DNA from: Bacteroidetes bacterium UBA1941
GTDB lineage: Bacteria; Bacteroidota; Bacteroidia; Chitinophagales; LD1
Direction of reading: 5' to 3'
DNA length: 18,210 bases
Assembly (NCBI GenBank): GCA_002336805.1
Contig: DDEZ01000004.1
Coordinates: 1 to 18,210 of the forward strand
Positions 1 to 6,503 of this stretch are shown here, one piece after another. The number at the start of each line of letters is the position of its first letter. The first letter of the stretch is position 1. Both the position numbers and the translations under genes were made by a program. The notes under the pieces are model-generated. The model ran no database searches and was not told where the DNA came from. It worked only from the letters and a program-made list of their open reading frames with translations.

Positions 1-2222
1 GCTCCGCCAGAGATACCGCCACAGTCACCGTACGCACCCTGCCATCAGTGGCCGTGGGCATAGGCAATGCGCTGTGTACAGCGGCTAACGGGCAAGCCTG
101 GGCCATCGTGACCGGCACCGGCCCCTACACCTACCAGTGGAATGACGCCTCGCTGAGCACCACAGACACCATCACCGGCCTGGCCAATGGCAGCAGCTAT
201 ACGGTCATCGCCACCGATACCTATGGCTGCACCGGTACCGGCAGCGGCACCGTAGGCCTCACTAACCCGACCATCCCTATCGTAGAGGTGAGCCAGCATG
301 ACCTGAGGTGCAATGGCGACAACAGCGGCGCCATCACCATCAATGCACAGGACACTGCCGCCATGACCTACATCTGGAGCGGCAGCCCTAATCCGAGCGG
401 CACTACCAGCGTCTCAGGCCTGCCTGCCGGCACCTACACTATAGCCGTGACAGATATCTATGGCTGCACCGGCAGCGCCAGCTATACGCTCACCGAGCCT
501 GCGGCCCTCGTGCTGCCGGCGCTCACCGGCACAGACCCTGCCTGCCCGGGCAGTGCCAATGGCACCGCCACCGCCAGCCCTACGGGTGGCAGCGGCACCC
601 TGCACTATGACTGGAGCGTGGCCCCGCCACAGCACACCGCTACCGCTACCAACCTCATAGCCGGCACCTATGATGTGACTGTGACCGATGACAGCCTCTG
701 CACCGCCACCGGCTCCGTGACGCTCACCGACCCTGCCGCTACTACCTTTGGCTCCGGCGCCGAGACCGACGCCCACTGCCATGGCTCGGCAGATGGTACG
801 GCCACGGTAGCTCCGCAGGGCGCCTTTGGCCCCTACACCTACTACTGGAGCGATGCAGCCCACCAGACCGGTGCCACAGCCACCGGCCTCATAGCAGGCA
901 CCTATGTCGTGACCGTGACAGACAGCCGCACCTGCACCGTCTCTACCAATGTGGCCATCGGCGAGCCATCGGCACTGGTGCTGACACTGGCCCATACCGA
1001 CCTGCTCTGCTACCATGGCCACAGCGGCACAGCTACCGTATCGGTCACCGGCGGTACGCTGCCCTACAGCTACCAGTGGAGCGATGCCCCGTACAATACC
1101 GCCACGGCTACCGCTACCAACCTCGATGCCCAGACCTACTTTGTGACGGTGACCGACGGGCTGGGCTGTACAGCCACCCAGAGCGTCACGCTCAAGGAGC
1201 CTAAGGCCATGGTGTTCACCACCACTGCCACCGGCACCACCTGTGCAGCTACCATAGACGGCACCATCACGCTGAGCGCCACAGACGGCACCGCCCCCTA
1301 TACCTACAGCATCAAAGATGTGGTAGGCAATACACTGCAGAACAATACGACCGGTCTCTTCACAGGGCTGGGGGCACAGTTCTACACCGTCGTAGCGACC
1401 GATGCCAATGGCTGCCAGCTCAGTGATACCGTCACAGTACCACGGGCACCGTTCAATGTCTATGAGGTCACCGCAGACTCCACATCCTGCTATGGGCCTG
1501 AGTACACCGATGGCAGGATCCACATAGACGGCTTCACGTATATCAATGCACCGTTCCTCTATGCGCTGGATGGGGGCATGGACCAGGACATACCGGACTT
1601 CTACGACCTGTCTGCCGGGGCCCACACCCTGCACATCACCGATGCCCATGGCTGTGATACGACCATGACGGTGATCGTAGGCGAGCCGCTGCCGGCCACT
1701 GTAGACATCCTGCCGGGAGACAGCACGATAGCCGAGGGTAGCAATATCCAGTTGTCCACCGCCTTCCGCCCGTACAGCACCGACTCTATCAAGAGCTACG
1801 CCTGGTCACCGGCATCGGGGCTGAGCTGTGTAGACTGCCCTGACCCGGTAGCCACACCGTACGGCACGCAGAATACCTACACGGTCACCGTGACCTACAA
1901 TGAGGGCTGCACCGCAGTCACCACCGTACACATCAATACCACCGGCGAGCCACCGGTATACATCCCAAATGCCTTCTCGCCAAACGGTGATGGCACCAAT
2001 GATGTGCTCTATGTATACGGAGAGGGCATCAAGAACCTCAAGATGATGATCTTCAACAGATGGGGAGAGAAGGTCTATGAGTCTACCAACCAGTCACAGG
2101 GATGGGATGGGACCTATAGAGGAGTACTCCAGGAGCCTAGTATGTACGTGTACCTGGTAGAGATCACCTACCTGAACGAACGCAAAATAACCAAAGACGG
2201 CAGCATCACATTGATGCGCTAG
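1..2222 (+). CDS. T9SS-secreted SprB-repeat surface protein, copy A (5'-partial)
   Basis: The frame is open from the window edge (first full codon at base 3), so the N-terminus lies outside. About seven modules follow, each starting near a Cys and carrying G-T-Y-x-V-x-V-T-D. Cys-bearing module starts fall near bases 306, 539, 772, 1006, 1241 and 1485, a regular ~234-bp (78-residue) period typical of SprB repeats. An Ig/PKD-like stretch comes next. From about base 1959 there is a gliding-motility-type C-terminal domain (IPNAFSPNGDGTNDV, then FNRWGEKVY and GWDGT), which is the T9SS type-B sorting domain. By family, the protein would be exported through the outer membrane and kept at or released from the surface, as a motility or attachment adhesin. 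A near-identical inverted copy ends the window; the two differ at 13 scattered residues in the body and 14 of the last 36. A strong hairpin terminator follows. Confidence 0.93.
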   Translation, partial: SARDTATVTVRTLPSVAVGIGNALCTAANGQAWAIVTGTGPYTYQWNDASLSTTDTITGLANGSSYTVIATDTYGCTGTGSGTVGLTNPTIPIVEVSQHDLRCNGDNSGAITINAQDTAAMTYIWSGSPNPSGTTSVSGLPAGTYTIAVTDIYGCTGSASYTLTEPAALVLPALTGTDPACPGSANGTATASPTGGSGTLHYDWSVAPPQHTATATNLIAGTYDVTVTDDSLCTATGSVTLTDPAATTFGSGAETDAHCHGSADGTATVAPQGAFGPYTYYWSDAAHQTGATATGLIAGTYVVTVTDSRTCTVSTNVAIGEPSALVLTLAHTDLLCYHGHSGTATVSVTGGTLPYSYQWSDAPYNTATATATNLDAQTYFVTVTDGLGCTATQSVTLKEPKAMVFTTTATGTTCAATIDGTITLSATDGTAPYTYSIKDVVGNTLQNNTTGLFTGLGAQFYTVVATDANGCQLSDTVTVPRAPFNVYEVTADSTSCYGPEYTDGRIHIDGFTYINAPFLYALDGGMDQDIPDFYDLSAGAHTLHITDAHGCDTTMTVIVGEPLPATVDILPGDSTIAEGSNIQLSTAFRPYSTDSIKSYAWSPASGLSCVDCPDPVATPYGTQNTYTVTVTYNEGCTAVTTVHINTTGEPPVYIPNAFSPNGDGTNDVLYVYGEGIKNLKMMIFNRWGEKVYESTNQSQGWDGTYRGVLQEPSMYVYLVEITYLNERKITKDGSITLMR

Positions 2223-2244
2223 CAGATAGCTATCATACTACTGC

Positions 2245-2280
2245 AAAACGGCTGCCTACCGGCAGCCGTTTTTTATTTTA
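2245..2280 (+). terminator. Rho-independent terminator of adhesin copy A
   Basis: A perfect 12-bp stem (arms 2245-2256 and 2261-2272) with a TACC tetraloop runs into a T-rich tail. It begins 22 bases after the stop codon of copy A. Confidence 0.88.
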
Positions 2281-2301
2281 AGTCCCCCGCTCTCACGCTG
2301 A

Positions 2302-2348
2302 GACATTGCTAGTGCTACTTGATAGCATCGCCATTGGCTAGCAGTGTC
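2302..2348. repeat. Nested imperfect inverted repeat in the convergent intergenic gap
   Basis: The outer arms GACATTGCTAG (2302-2312) and CTAGCAGTGTC (2338-2348) pair with one G-T-type mismatch. An inner TGCTA/TAGCA pair (2313-2317, 2323-2327) sits inside. No open frame of note is present. It lies between two convergent terminators, so it may be a remnant or a structured 3' region. Its function is unknown. Confidence 0.4.
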
Positions 2349-2351
2349 ATC

Positions 2352-2382
2352 AAAAAAAATAGCCACGGATCTCCGTGGCTAT
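2352..2382 (-). terminator. Rho-independent terminator of the FGE-fold gene
   Basis: Read on the minus strand, the arms at 2372-2382 and 2359-2369 form an 11-bp perfect palindromic stem around AGCCACGG/CCGTGGCT. It is followed by eight T (A-run at 2352-2359 on the plus strand), downstream of the stop codon at 2406. Confidence 0.85.
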
Positions 2383-2405
2383 CATTAGATATTTTAGCAG
2401 ACCGC

Positions 2406-3236
2406 TTATTTATTGCGGGCTATACGGAATCCGACACTGTTTTGGCGAAAGTCCGGTGTATTATTCTGACGGGTAGTGATGGCTACATACTCTGGCTTAT
2501 TATACCAGGCGCCACCGCGTGTCACACGATAGGGGCCTTCTTCCGGGCCAGCAGGATTAGCCTCAGGGCTATGCTGATAGTAGCTGCCGTCATAGCGGTC
2601 CCATACCCACTCCCACACATTTCCATTCATATCATACAGGCCCAGTTCATTGGCTTTCTTCTGGCCTACCGGCTGTGTCTTCTGGTCGCTGTTATTGCCA
2701 TACCAAGCTACTTCATCCAGATTGTCTGAGCCGGCATGCTTGGTGCCTTTGCTCTTATTGCCGCCGCGTGCAGCGTACTCCCACTCTGCCTCGGTAGGCA
2801 GGCGGTAGCCATTGGCGGTGTCGAGCCACTTAGCTGTCTTGCCGGCTTCGTCTATCACGTAGGCCGGATTTAGTTTGTCCTGCTTGCTCAGCCAGTTGCA
2901 GTAGGCTGCGGCATCCATCCATGATACGATCATAGCCGGGCGCTTGCCGCGGCCCCACTTCATATCATCGGTCAGCTTGCGCTTAGTGCTATCGCAGTAG
3001 CGGTCCCAGTCCTCAAAGGTCAGCTCATACTTTGCGATATAAAAATCCTTTACAGACACTTTGTGCTCAGGTCCTTCTACAGGTTCCTTGCCCTTGGCAG
3101 TGCCCATGGTGTAGGAGCCTCCCTCTACCAGGGCAAATTTAGCCGGGTCTGGCACCGGGTTCTTTTTCACTTTGCTTTGCGCACTGGCAGCTATGGCTAC
3201 GCAGGCCAGCAGCATTAGTACAGATACTTTCTTCAT
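2406..3236 (-). CDS. Secreted FGE/SUMF1-fold protein without catalytic cysteines
   Basis: The product has 276 residues. It starts with a signal peptide (residues 1-20, ending ASAQ; LLAC at 9-12 is a weaker alternative lipobox). The formylglycine-generating-enzyme fold is clear: GGSYTMG (39-45), VSWMDAAAYCNW (104-115), YRLPTEAEWEYAARGG (144-159), GLYDMNGNVWEW (199-210), RGGAW (240-244) and VGFR (268-271). True FGEs carry the active cysteine(s) just after RGGSW; here that segment (245-267) has none, so sulfatase activation is unlikely. In Bacteroidota this fold is reused as a scaffold, including the T9SS proteins GldK/PorK and GldJ, but this protein is shorter than those and cannot be assigned to them. 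It lies next to a T9SS adhesin gene. It has its own promoter, overlapping the upstream gene's terminator, and its own terminator. The exact role is unknown. Confidence 0.88.
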   Translation of the reverse strand: MKKVSVLMLLACVAIAASAQSKVKKNPVPDPAKFALVEGGSYTMGTAKGKEPVEGPEHKVSVKDFYIAKYELTFEDWDRYCDSTKRKLTDDMKWGRGKRPAMIVSWMDAAAYCNWLSKQDKLNPAYVIDEAGKTAKWLDTANGYRLPTEAEWEYAARGGNKSKGTKHAGSDNLDEVAWYGNNSDQKTQPVGQKKANELGLYDMNGNVWEWVWDRYDGSYYQHSPEANPAGPEEGPYRVTRGGAWYNKPEYVAITTRQNNTPDFRQNSVGFRIARNK

Positions 3237-3261
3237 CGTTGGTTGGTCTTATGGTTTAGGC

Positions 3262-3293
3262 CAAAAATAAAAAAGATTCCCGCTGACTGGCAA
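3262..3293 (-). promoter_or_regulatory. Probable Bacteroidota promoter of the FGE-fold gene
   Basis: On the minus strand TATTTTTG (3262-3269) matches the -7 consensus TAnnTTTG exactly. TTGC (3290-3293) lies 20 bases upstream at the -33 position. The start codon at 3236 would follow after a leader of about 20 bases. The -7 box lies within the T-tract of the terminator of the preceding lipoprotein gene. Confidence 0.5.
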
Positions 3294-3304
3294 TGGGAAT
3301 CTTT
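3262..3304 (-). terminator. Rho-independent terminator of the lipocalin-like lipoprotein gene
   Basis: The arms AAAGATTCCC (3272-3281) and GGGAATCTTT (3295-3304) are a perfect 10-bp pair with a 13-base loop. On the minus strand they are followed by a T-rich run (3262-3271). The stop codon of the gene is at 3326. Confidence 0.82.
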
Positions 3305-3325
3305 CCTTATTAAGATTTGTTCAGA

Positions 3326-3847
3326 TTATTTCTTCTCAGTAGATGCCGGAGCCTCTGCAGGAGCAGCGGCAGCAGCAGAGTCGCCAGCCGGAGCTTCTTC
3401 TGTCATAGGCGCAGCTGCAGGAGCAGATGGCTTGATAGGCTCACCATTAGACGGAGACATGTAGAAAGTCACCGTGTCACCCTTGTCTGTAGAGCTGGAA
3501 ACAAACTTGTCCTTGGTCAGTTCTACTACAGTATAGGTGATAGAGTGGCCCTTGTCATCAGTAGATACCAGTTGCTTGCCATCCTTGCTCAGTGTCCATT
3601 TGCCGTTTTGAGTCTGGTCAGCTACCTGGTAGGTAAAGGTGCCGTCAGCCTTGTAGGTCAGGCGCACGTTGTCCTTCATCTGCTGCACCATAGCCTGAAA
3701 AAATCCCTGCGCCTGTGGTGGGATAGGTTTGCTGAGCTTCAGATCATCTATCTTCCATGTGTTCACGAGGAGCTTTGATTTATCATTGCAAGATGCAAGC
3801 GTGATAGTGATCAGTACCAGCGCTGCAAGGGTTTTGATTTTCGACAT
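3326..3847 (-). CDS. Small lipocalin-like lipoprotein with Ala/Pro-rich tail
   Basis: The product has 173 residues. A lipoprotein signal ends in LASC, with the lipidated Cys at residue 20. The middle (about 28-140) reads as a series of beta strands with NTWKIDD, ADGTFTY, NGKWTLSKDGKQL and ITYTVVELTKDKF, the pattern of the Bacteroidota lipocalin-like domain (strand, 'G-x-W-x-L', 'L-T-x-D'). The last 32 residues are an Ala/Pro/Ser/Glu linker-like tail, probably disordered. It is expected at the periplasmic or outer face of a membrane; the ligand is unknown. The gene is monocistronic: a TATATTTG -7 box lies upstream and a hairpin terminator downstream. It is divergent from rlmH. Confidence 0.82.
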   Translation of the reverse strand: MSKIKTLAALVLITITLASCNDKSKLLVNTWKIDDLKLSKPIPPQAQGFFQAMVQQMKDNVRLTYKADGTFTYQVADQTQNGKWTLSKDGKQLVSTDDKGHSITYTVVELTKDKFVSSSTDKGDTVTFYMSPSNGEPIKPSAPAAAPMTEEAPAGDSAAAAAPAEAPASTEKK

Positions 3848-3881
3848 TCTTAATGCTTTTGTTGGTGATTGTTATAGCGCG

Positions 3882-3889
3882 CAAATATA
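3882..3889 (-). promoter_or_regulatory. -7 box TATATTTG for the lipocalin-like lipoprotein gene
   Basis: It matches TAnnTTTG exactly on the minus strand, 35 bases upstream of the start codon at 3847. No clear -33 box is seen at the usual 19-21 base distance. Confidence 0.45.
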
Positions 3890-3948
3890 GATTTTAATTT
3901 ACCAATACCTACTACGGCTCCCAAAACTGCCTTATTTTGCCTCTGCAA

Positions 3949-4416
3949 ATGAAGATCAAAGTAATACTGCTGGGCAAAACCACTGACGAGGCTATCCGTA
4001 GCATAGAGGCGGACTATGAGAAACGCATCAAACGCTACACCTCATTTGAGTACGGCCATATAGATAATGCCGGTATCAAGGGTACTGAGGCCATCATCCG
4101 TCAAAAGGAGGGCGAATTGATCCTCAAAAAACTGGCCCCTGCAGACCACCTGATCCTGATGGATGAGAAGGGTAAAACCTACACGAGCGTCAAGTTTGCC
4201 GATGAGGTGGCCCGCTGGATGAATACCTCCATCAAGACCGTGGTACTGGTCATAGGCGGTGCTTATGGTTTCTCTGACGAGGTACGGCAGCGCGCCAATG
4301 GTTCCATCAGCCTGTCATCTATGACCTTCTCCCATCAGATCGTACGTGTCATCCTGCTCGAGCAGGTCTACCGTGCTTTCACTATTTTGAATAACGAACC
4401 ATATCACCACGCATGA
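3949..4416 (+). CDS. rlmH: 23S rRNA (pseudouridine1915-N3)-methyltransferase RlmH
   Basis: The product has 155 residues from the ATG at 3949, the usual RlmH length; an in-frame TTG four codons upstream is less likely because family members begin at MKIK-like sequence. RlmH is a small SPOUT-class methyltransferase that uses S-adenosylmethionine to methylate N3 of pseudouridine 1915 in helix 69 of 23S rRNA in assembled ribosomes. Recognisable motifs are LILMDEKGK, the glycine-rich SAM loop VIGGAYGFSDEV, and the C-terminal SLSSMTFSHQIVRVILLEQVYRA, which belongs to the trefoil knot. Its stop codon overlaps the next gene's start in ATGA, so the two are probably translated together. The upstream gap to the divergent lipoprotein gene is about 100 bases. 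Confidence 0.96.
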   Translation: MKIKVILLGKTTDEAIRSIEADYEKRIKRYTSFEYGHIDNAGIKGTEAIIRQKEGELILKKLAPADHLILMDEKGKTYTSVKFADEVARWMNTSIKTVVLVIGGAYGFSDEVRQRANGSISLSSMTFSHQIVRVILLEQVYRAFTILNNEPYHHA

Positions 4417-5801
4417 TACGCCTCCTGCTAGCCATACTACCCGCCATACTCATGACCGCCTGCGGCAATAATGCCACCGGGAGTCAGGCCACCAGCCCCA
4501 AACCTGAAACCAATCAGACACCTGTGACTGAATATCATGCAGTAAGGGACTCCGTGCTGCGTGTACAGATCCCGGCAGATACTACTCAGTCATACGCCCT
4601 TTATATACCGGCCTCAGCTGGAGCCGGGGGCAAGCCACACAGCATTATCCTTTTTGCAGACCCACATGGAGCCGGTCGGTTACCGATAGACAAATACCGT
4701 AAACTGGCAGACCGCTTCGGCATGGCACTGGCCGGATCCAATAATTCCCGCAACGGCCTTGATGCCACCCAGTGCAGCACCTATATGGCCAATATAGTGA
4801 CTGACCTACAGGCCCGGCTCCACTATGCAGCAGGTAGTATCTGTCTGGCAGGGTTCTCCGGGGGATCTAAAGTAGCGCTGCAAACAGCAGCCAATAACTC
4901 AAACATAAAGAGCATAATATACGCTGGGGCCGCCCTCGCCTTTCAGCCGGGTGCTGGCGTGCACCTTCTGGGATTTGCCGGCACAGCAGATATGAACTAC
5001 TCCGACTTGCTGGCCTTTGCATCACAGATCCCGGAGGGTTCAGGCGCCTTGGTAGAGTTTGCTGGTAAGCATGAATGGCCGGATACTTCGGTCTACCAAA
5101 AAGCATTTTACTGGTTGGCATTCCGCCAGGCGGGAGATAAAAAGGCACCAGCCTCTGAGGTGCTGGAAATGCAATACGACGACATGATGAATAAAGAAAT
5201 AGTCGCAGCAGCCAAGAAGAACAATGCACTAGAGGAGGTAGCAAAATGCCGTGAAGGGGTTTATATCACAAGTCCCGTCACCGATCCGTTACAATACAAA
5301 GGAAACATCGATGCCATCATAAAGACTGAGCTCTATCAAAAACAACTGGCCGAAAAGAACCGGCAGCTCCAAGGCGAAATCAATCAAAAACAAATGCTGA
5401 TGCAGGCCTTTCAGAATCAAAATATTCCGTATTGGACCAAAACCATCGGCCAGCTGCGTCATAGCTCATCCGCTTCTGACCACCGCCTGCTGGGCTTCAT
5501 CAGTCTTGGCTGCTACTCCTATACCAGCCAGCTCATAGCCCGGGGTGATATGACCGGGGCGGCCCACTTTGCCGCTATCTACGAACTGGCCGATCCAGAC
5601 AATACGGACCAGCTCTACTTTCACGCCATCATAGCTGCCCGCCAGGGAGACAATGCTAAGGCCCTGAAATACATGCAAACGGCGGTAAATAAAGGATTTA
5701 ATGACTGGGCCCGGGCTGACGCTGAGCCTGCACTGGCTACAGTGCGGGGTGCTGGGAGCTTCTCGCGTCTTCAGGCTGCTTCAAAACCTGGCTCCAGATG
5801 A
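4413..5801 (+). CDS. Lipoprotein with alpha/beta-hydrolase domain and TPR-like C-terminus
   Basis: The product has 462 residues. The lipobox LMTAC places the lipidated Cys at residue 17. Residues ~60-235 resemble an esterase/PHB-depolymerase-type alpha/beta-hydrolase: the nucleophile elbow LAGFSGGS gives Ser149, GTADMNY suggests Asp193 as the acid, and GKHEWPD gives His220. This triad is inferred from motif order. A linker rich in Lys, Glu and Gln follows (about 310-345, likely helical). The end (about 350-445), with DHRLLGFISLGCY and AIIAARQGDNAKALKYMQTAV, looks like TPR-type helical repeats. The substrate is unknown. The start is fused to rlmH by an ATGA overlap. The last 65 bases overlap the convergent PAP2-family gene, so the two 3' ends are antisense to each other. 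Confidence 0.82.
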   Translation: MIRLLLAILPAILMTACGNNATGSQATSPKPETNQTPVTEYHAVRDSVLRVQIPADTTQSYALYIPASAGAGGKPHSIILFADPHGAGRLPIDKYRKLADRFGMALAGSNNSRNGLDATQCSTYMANIVTDLQARLHYAAGSICLAGFSGGSKVALQTAANNSNIKSIIYAGAALAFQPGAGVHLLGFAGTADMNYSDLLAFASQIPEGSGALVEFAGKHEWPDTSVYQKAFYWLAFRQAGDKKAPASEVLEMQYDDMMNKEIVAAAKKNNALEEVAKCREGVYITSPVTDPLQYKGNIDAIIKTELYQKQLAEKNRQLQGEINQKQMLMQAFQNQNIPYWTKTIGQLRHSSSASDHRLLGFISLGCYSYTSQLIARGDMTGAAHFAAIYELADPDNTDQLYFHAIIAARQGDNAKALKYMQTAVNKGFNDWARADAEPALATVRGAGSFSRLQAASKPGSR

Positions 5802-6435
5802 CGTCCTTCTCTACAAATGCCCAATAGCAGAAGTAGGCAAAGAAAGGTGCCGCTACCACATCCATAGTGTAGTGTACCCGCTGCCATACCAGCATAATGG
5901 CGAGGCAAATACCTGCTGCGATACAATACCTACGCAGATACTTATTGCCTATTACCAGTGCAAAAAACGACAGGTCTGCCACGTGACCGGAAAAGAACAG
6001 GTCATTGCTGATAGACTCTTCGTTTGCCATAAAGTTTGAAAACGGATCATGGAGGGTGATCATATCAGGTGAGGCAGACAGCGGCACCATAAAGATGCAG
6101 AAGGCCCTGATCACAAATAATACAGTAAACCCGGTGAAAGCCCTGTTTAGCACATGAGGGTACTGGACCAGGTGGAGCACCGTCAGTATGACCACACTGT
6201 ACATGCAGAGGCCGATATACACCGAAAAGTCATGTGGCGGCAAGATAAAATAGCAGGGATCATTGAGCACGGTGCCGCAGCGGGTGCTGTTGTATTTCAG
6301 CCACTGTATGGTAGCCATGTAGATGAGGAAGCACATGGCAAAATTAGCCCAGAATGCCTTCACGAATTGTTCATCCGTAGCAGCATCACGCCAGTTTTGG
6401 CGGACATTATTATACCACTGCGTTATGAGATTCAT
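5737..6435 (-). CDS. PAP2-superfamily membrane protein, sphingomyelin-synthase-like
   Basis: The product has 232 residues and several hydrophobic segments, probably six membrane spans (for example 30-46, 70-90, 100-120, 149-164, 169-185, 193-208). Motifs match the C-terminal PAP2 domain of sphingomyelin synthase and related enzymes: NDLFFSGHVADL (His151) and HYTMDVV (His188, Asp192) give the His-His-Asp triad, and RAFCIFMVPLSASPD resembles the motif preceding it. This family transfers a phosphorylated head group onto ceramide or hydrolyses a lipid phosphate. Many Bacteroidota make sphingolipids, so a ceramide phospho-head-group transferase is plausible, but lipid phosphatase activity is equally open. 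It lies 68 bases downstream of the epimerase gene on the same strand. Its 3' end overlaps the convergent hydrolase lipoprotein gene. Confidence 0.85.
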   Translation of the reverse strand: MNLITQWYNNVRQNWRDAATDEQFVKAFWANFAMCFLIYMATIQWLKYNSTRCGTVLNDPCYFILPPHDFSVYIGLCMYSVVILTVLHLVQYPHVLNRAFTGFTVLFVIRAFCIFMVPLSASPDMITLHDPFSNFMANEESISNDLFFSGHVADLSFFALVIGNKYLRRYCIAAGICLAIMLVWQRVHYTMDVVAAPFFAYFCYWAFVEKDVIWSQVLKQPEDARSSQHPAL

Positions 6436-6503
6436 GTTACGAAAATAATATTAAAAGATTACTGTAACAATCTATACCCTACACAAAATCCTGCCAAAAT
6501 GCA

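Noticed and set aside
414..1649. 411-codon open frame antisense to adhesin copy A, with an equivalent 411-codon frame (16562-17797) in copy B
   Set aside because: It lies wholly inside the repeat gene. The low number of stops follows from the Ala/Thr/Gly/Val-rich codons of the sense strand. Its presence in both copies only reflects the duplication, and the translated product resembles no family.
2319..2729. 136-codon plus-strand open frame
   Set aside because: It is antisense to the FGE-fold gene and has no supporting features.
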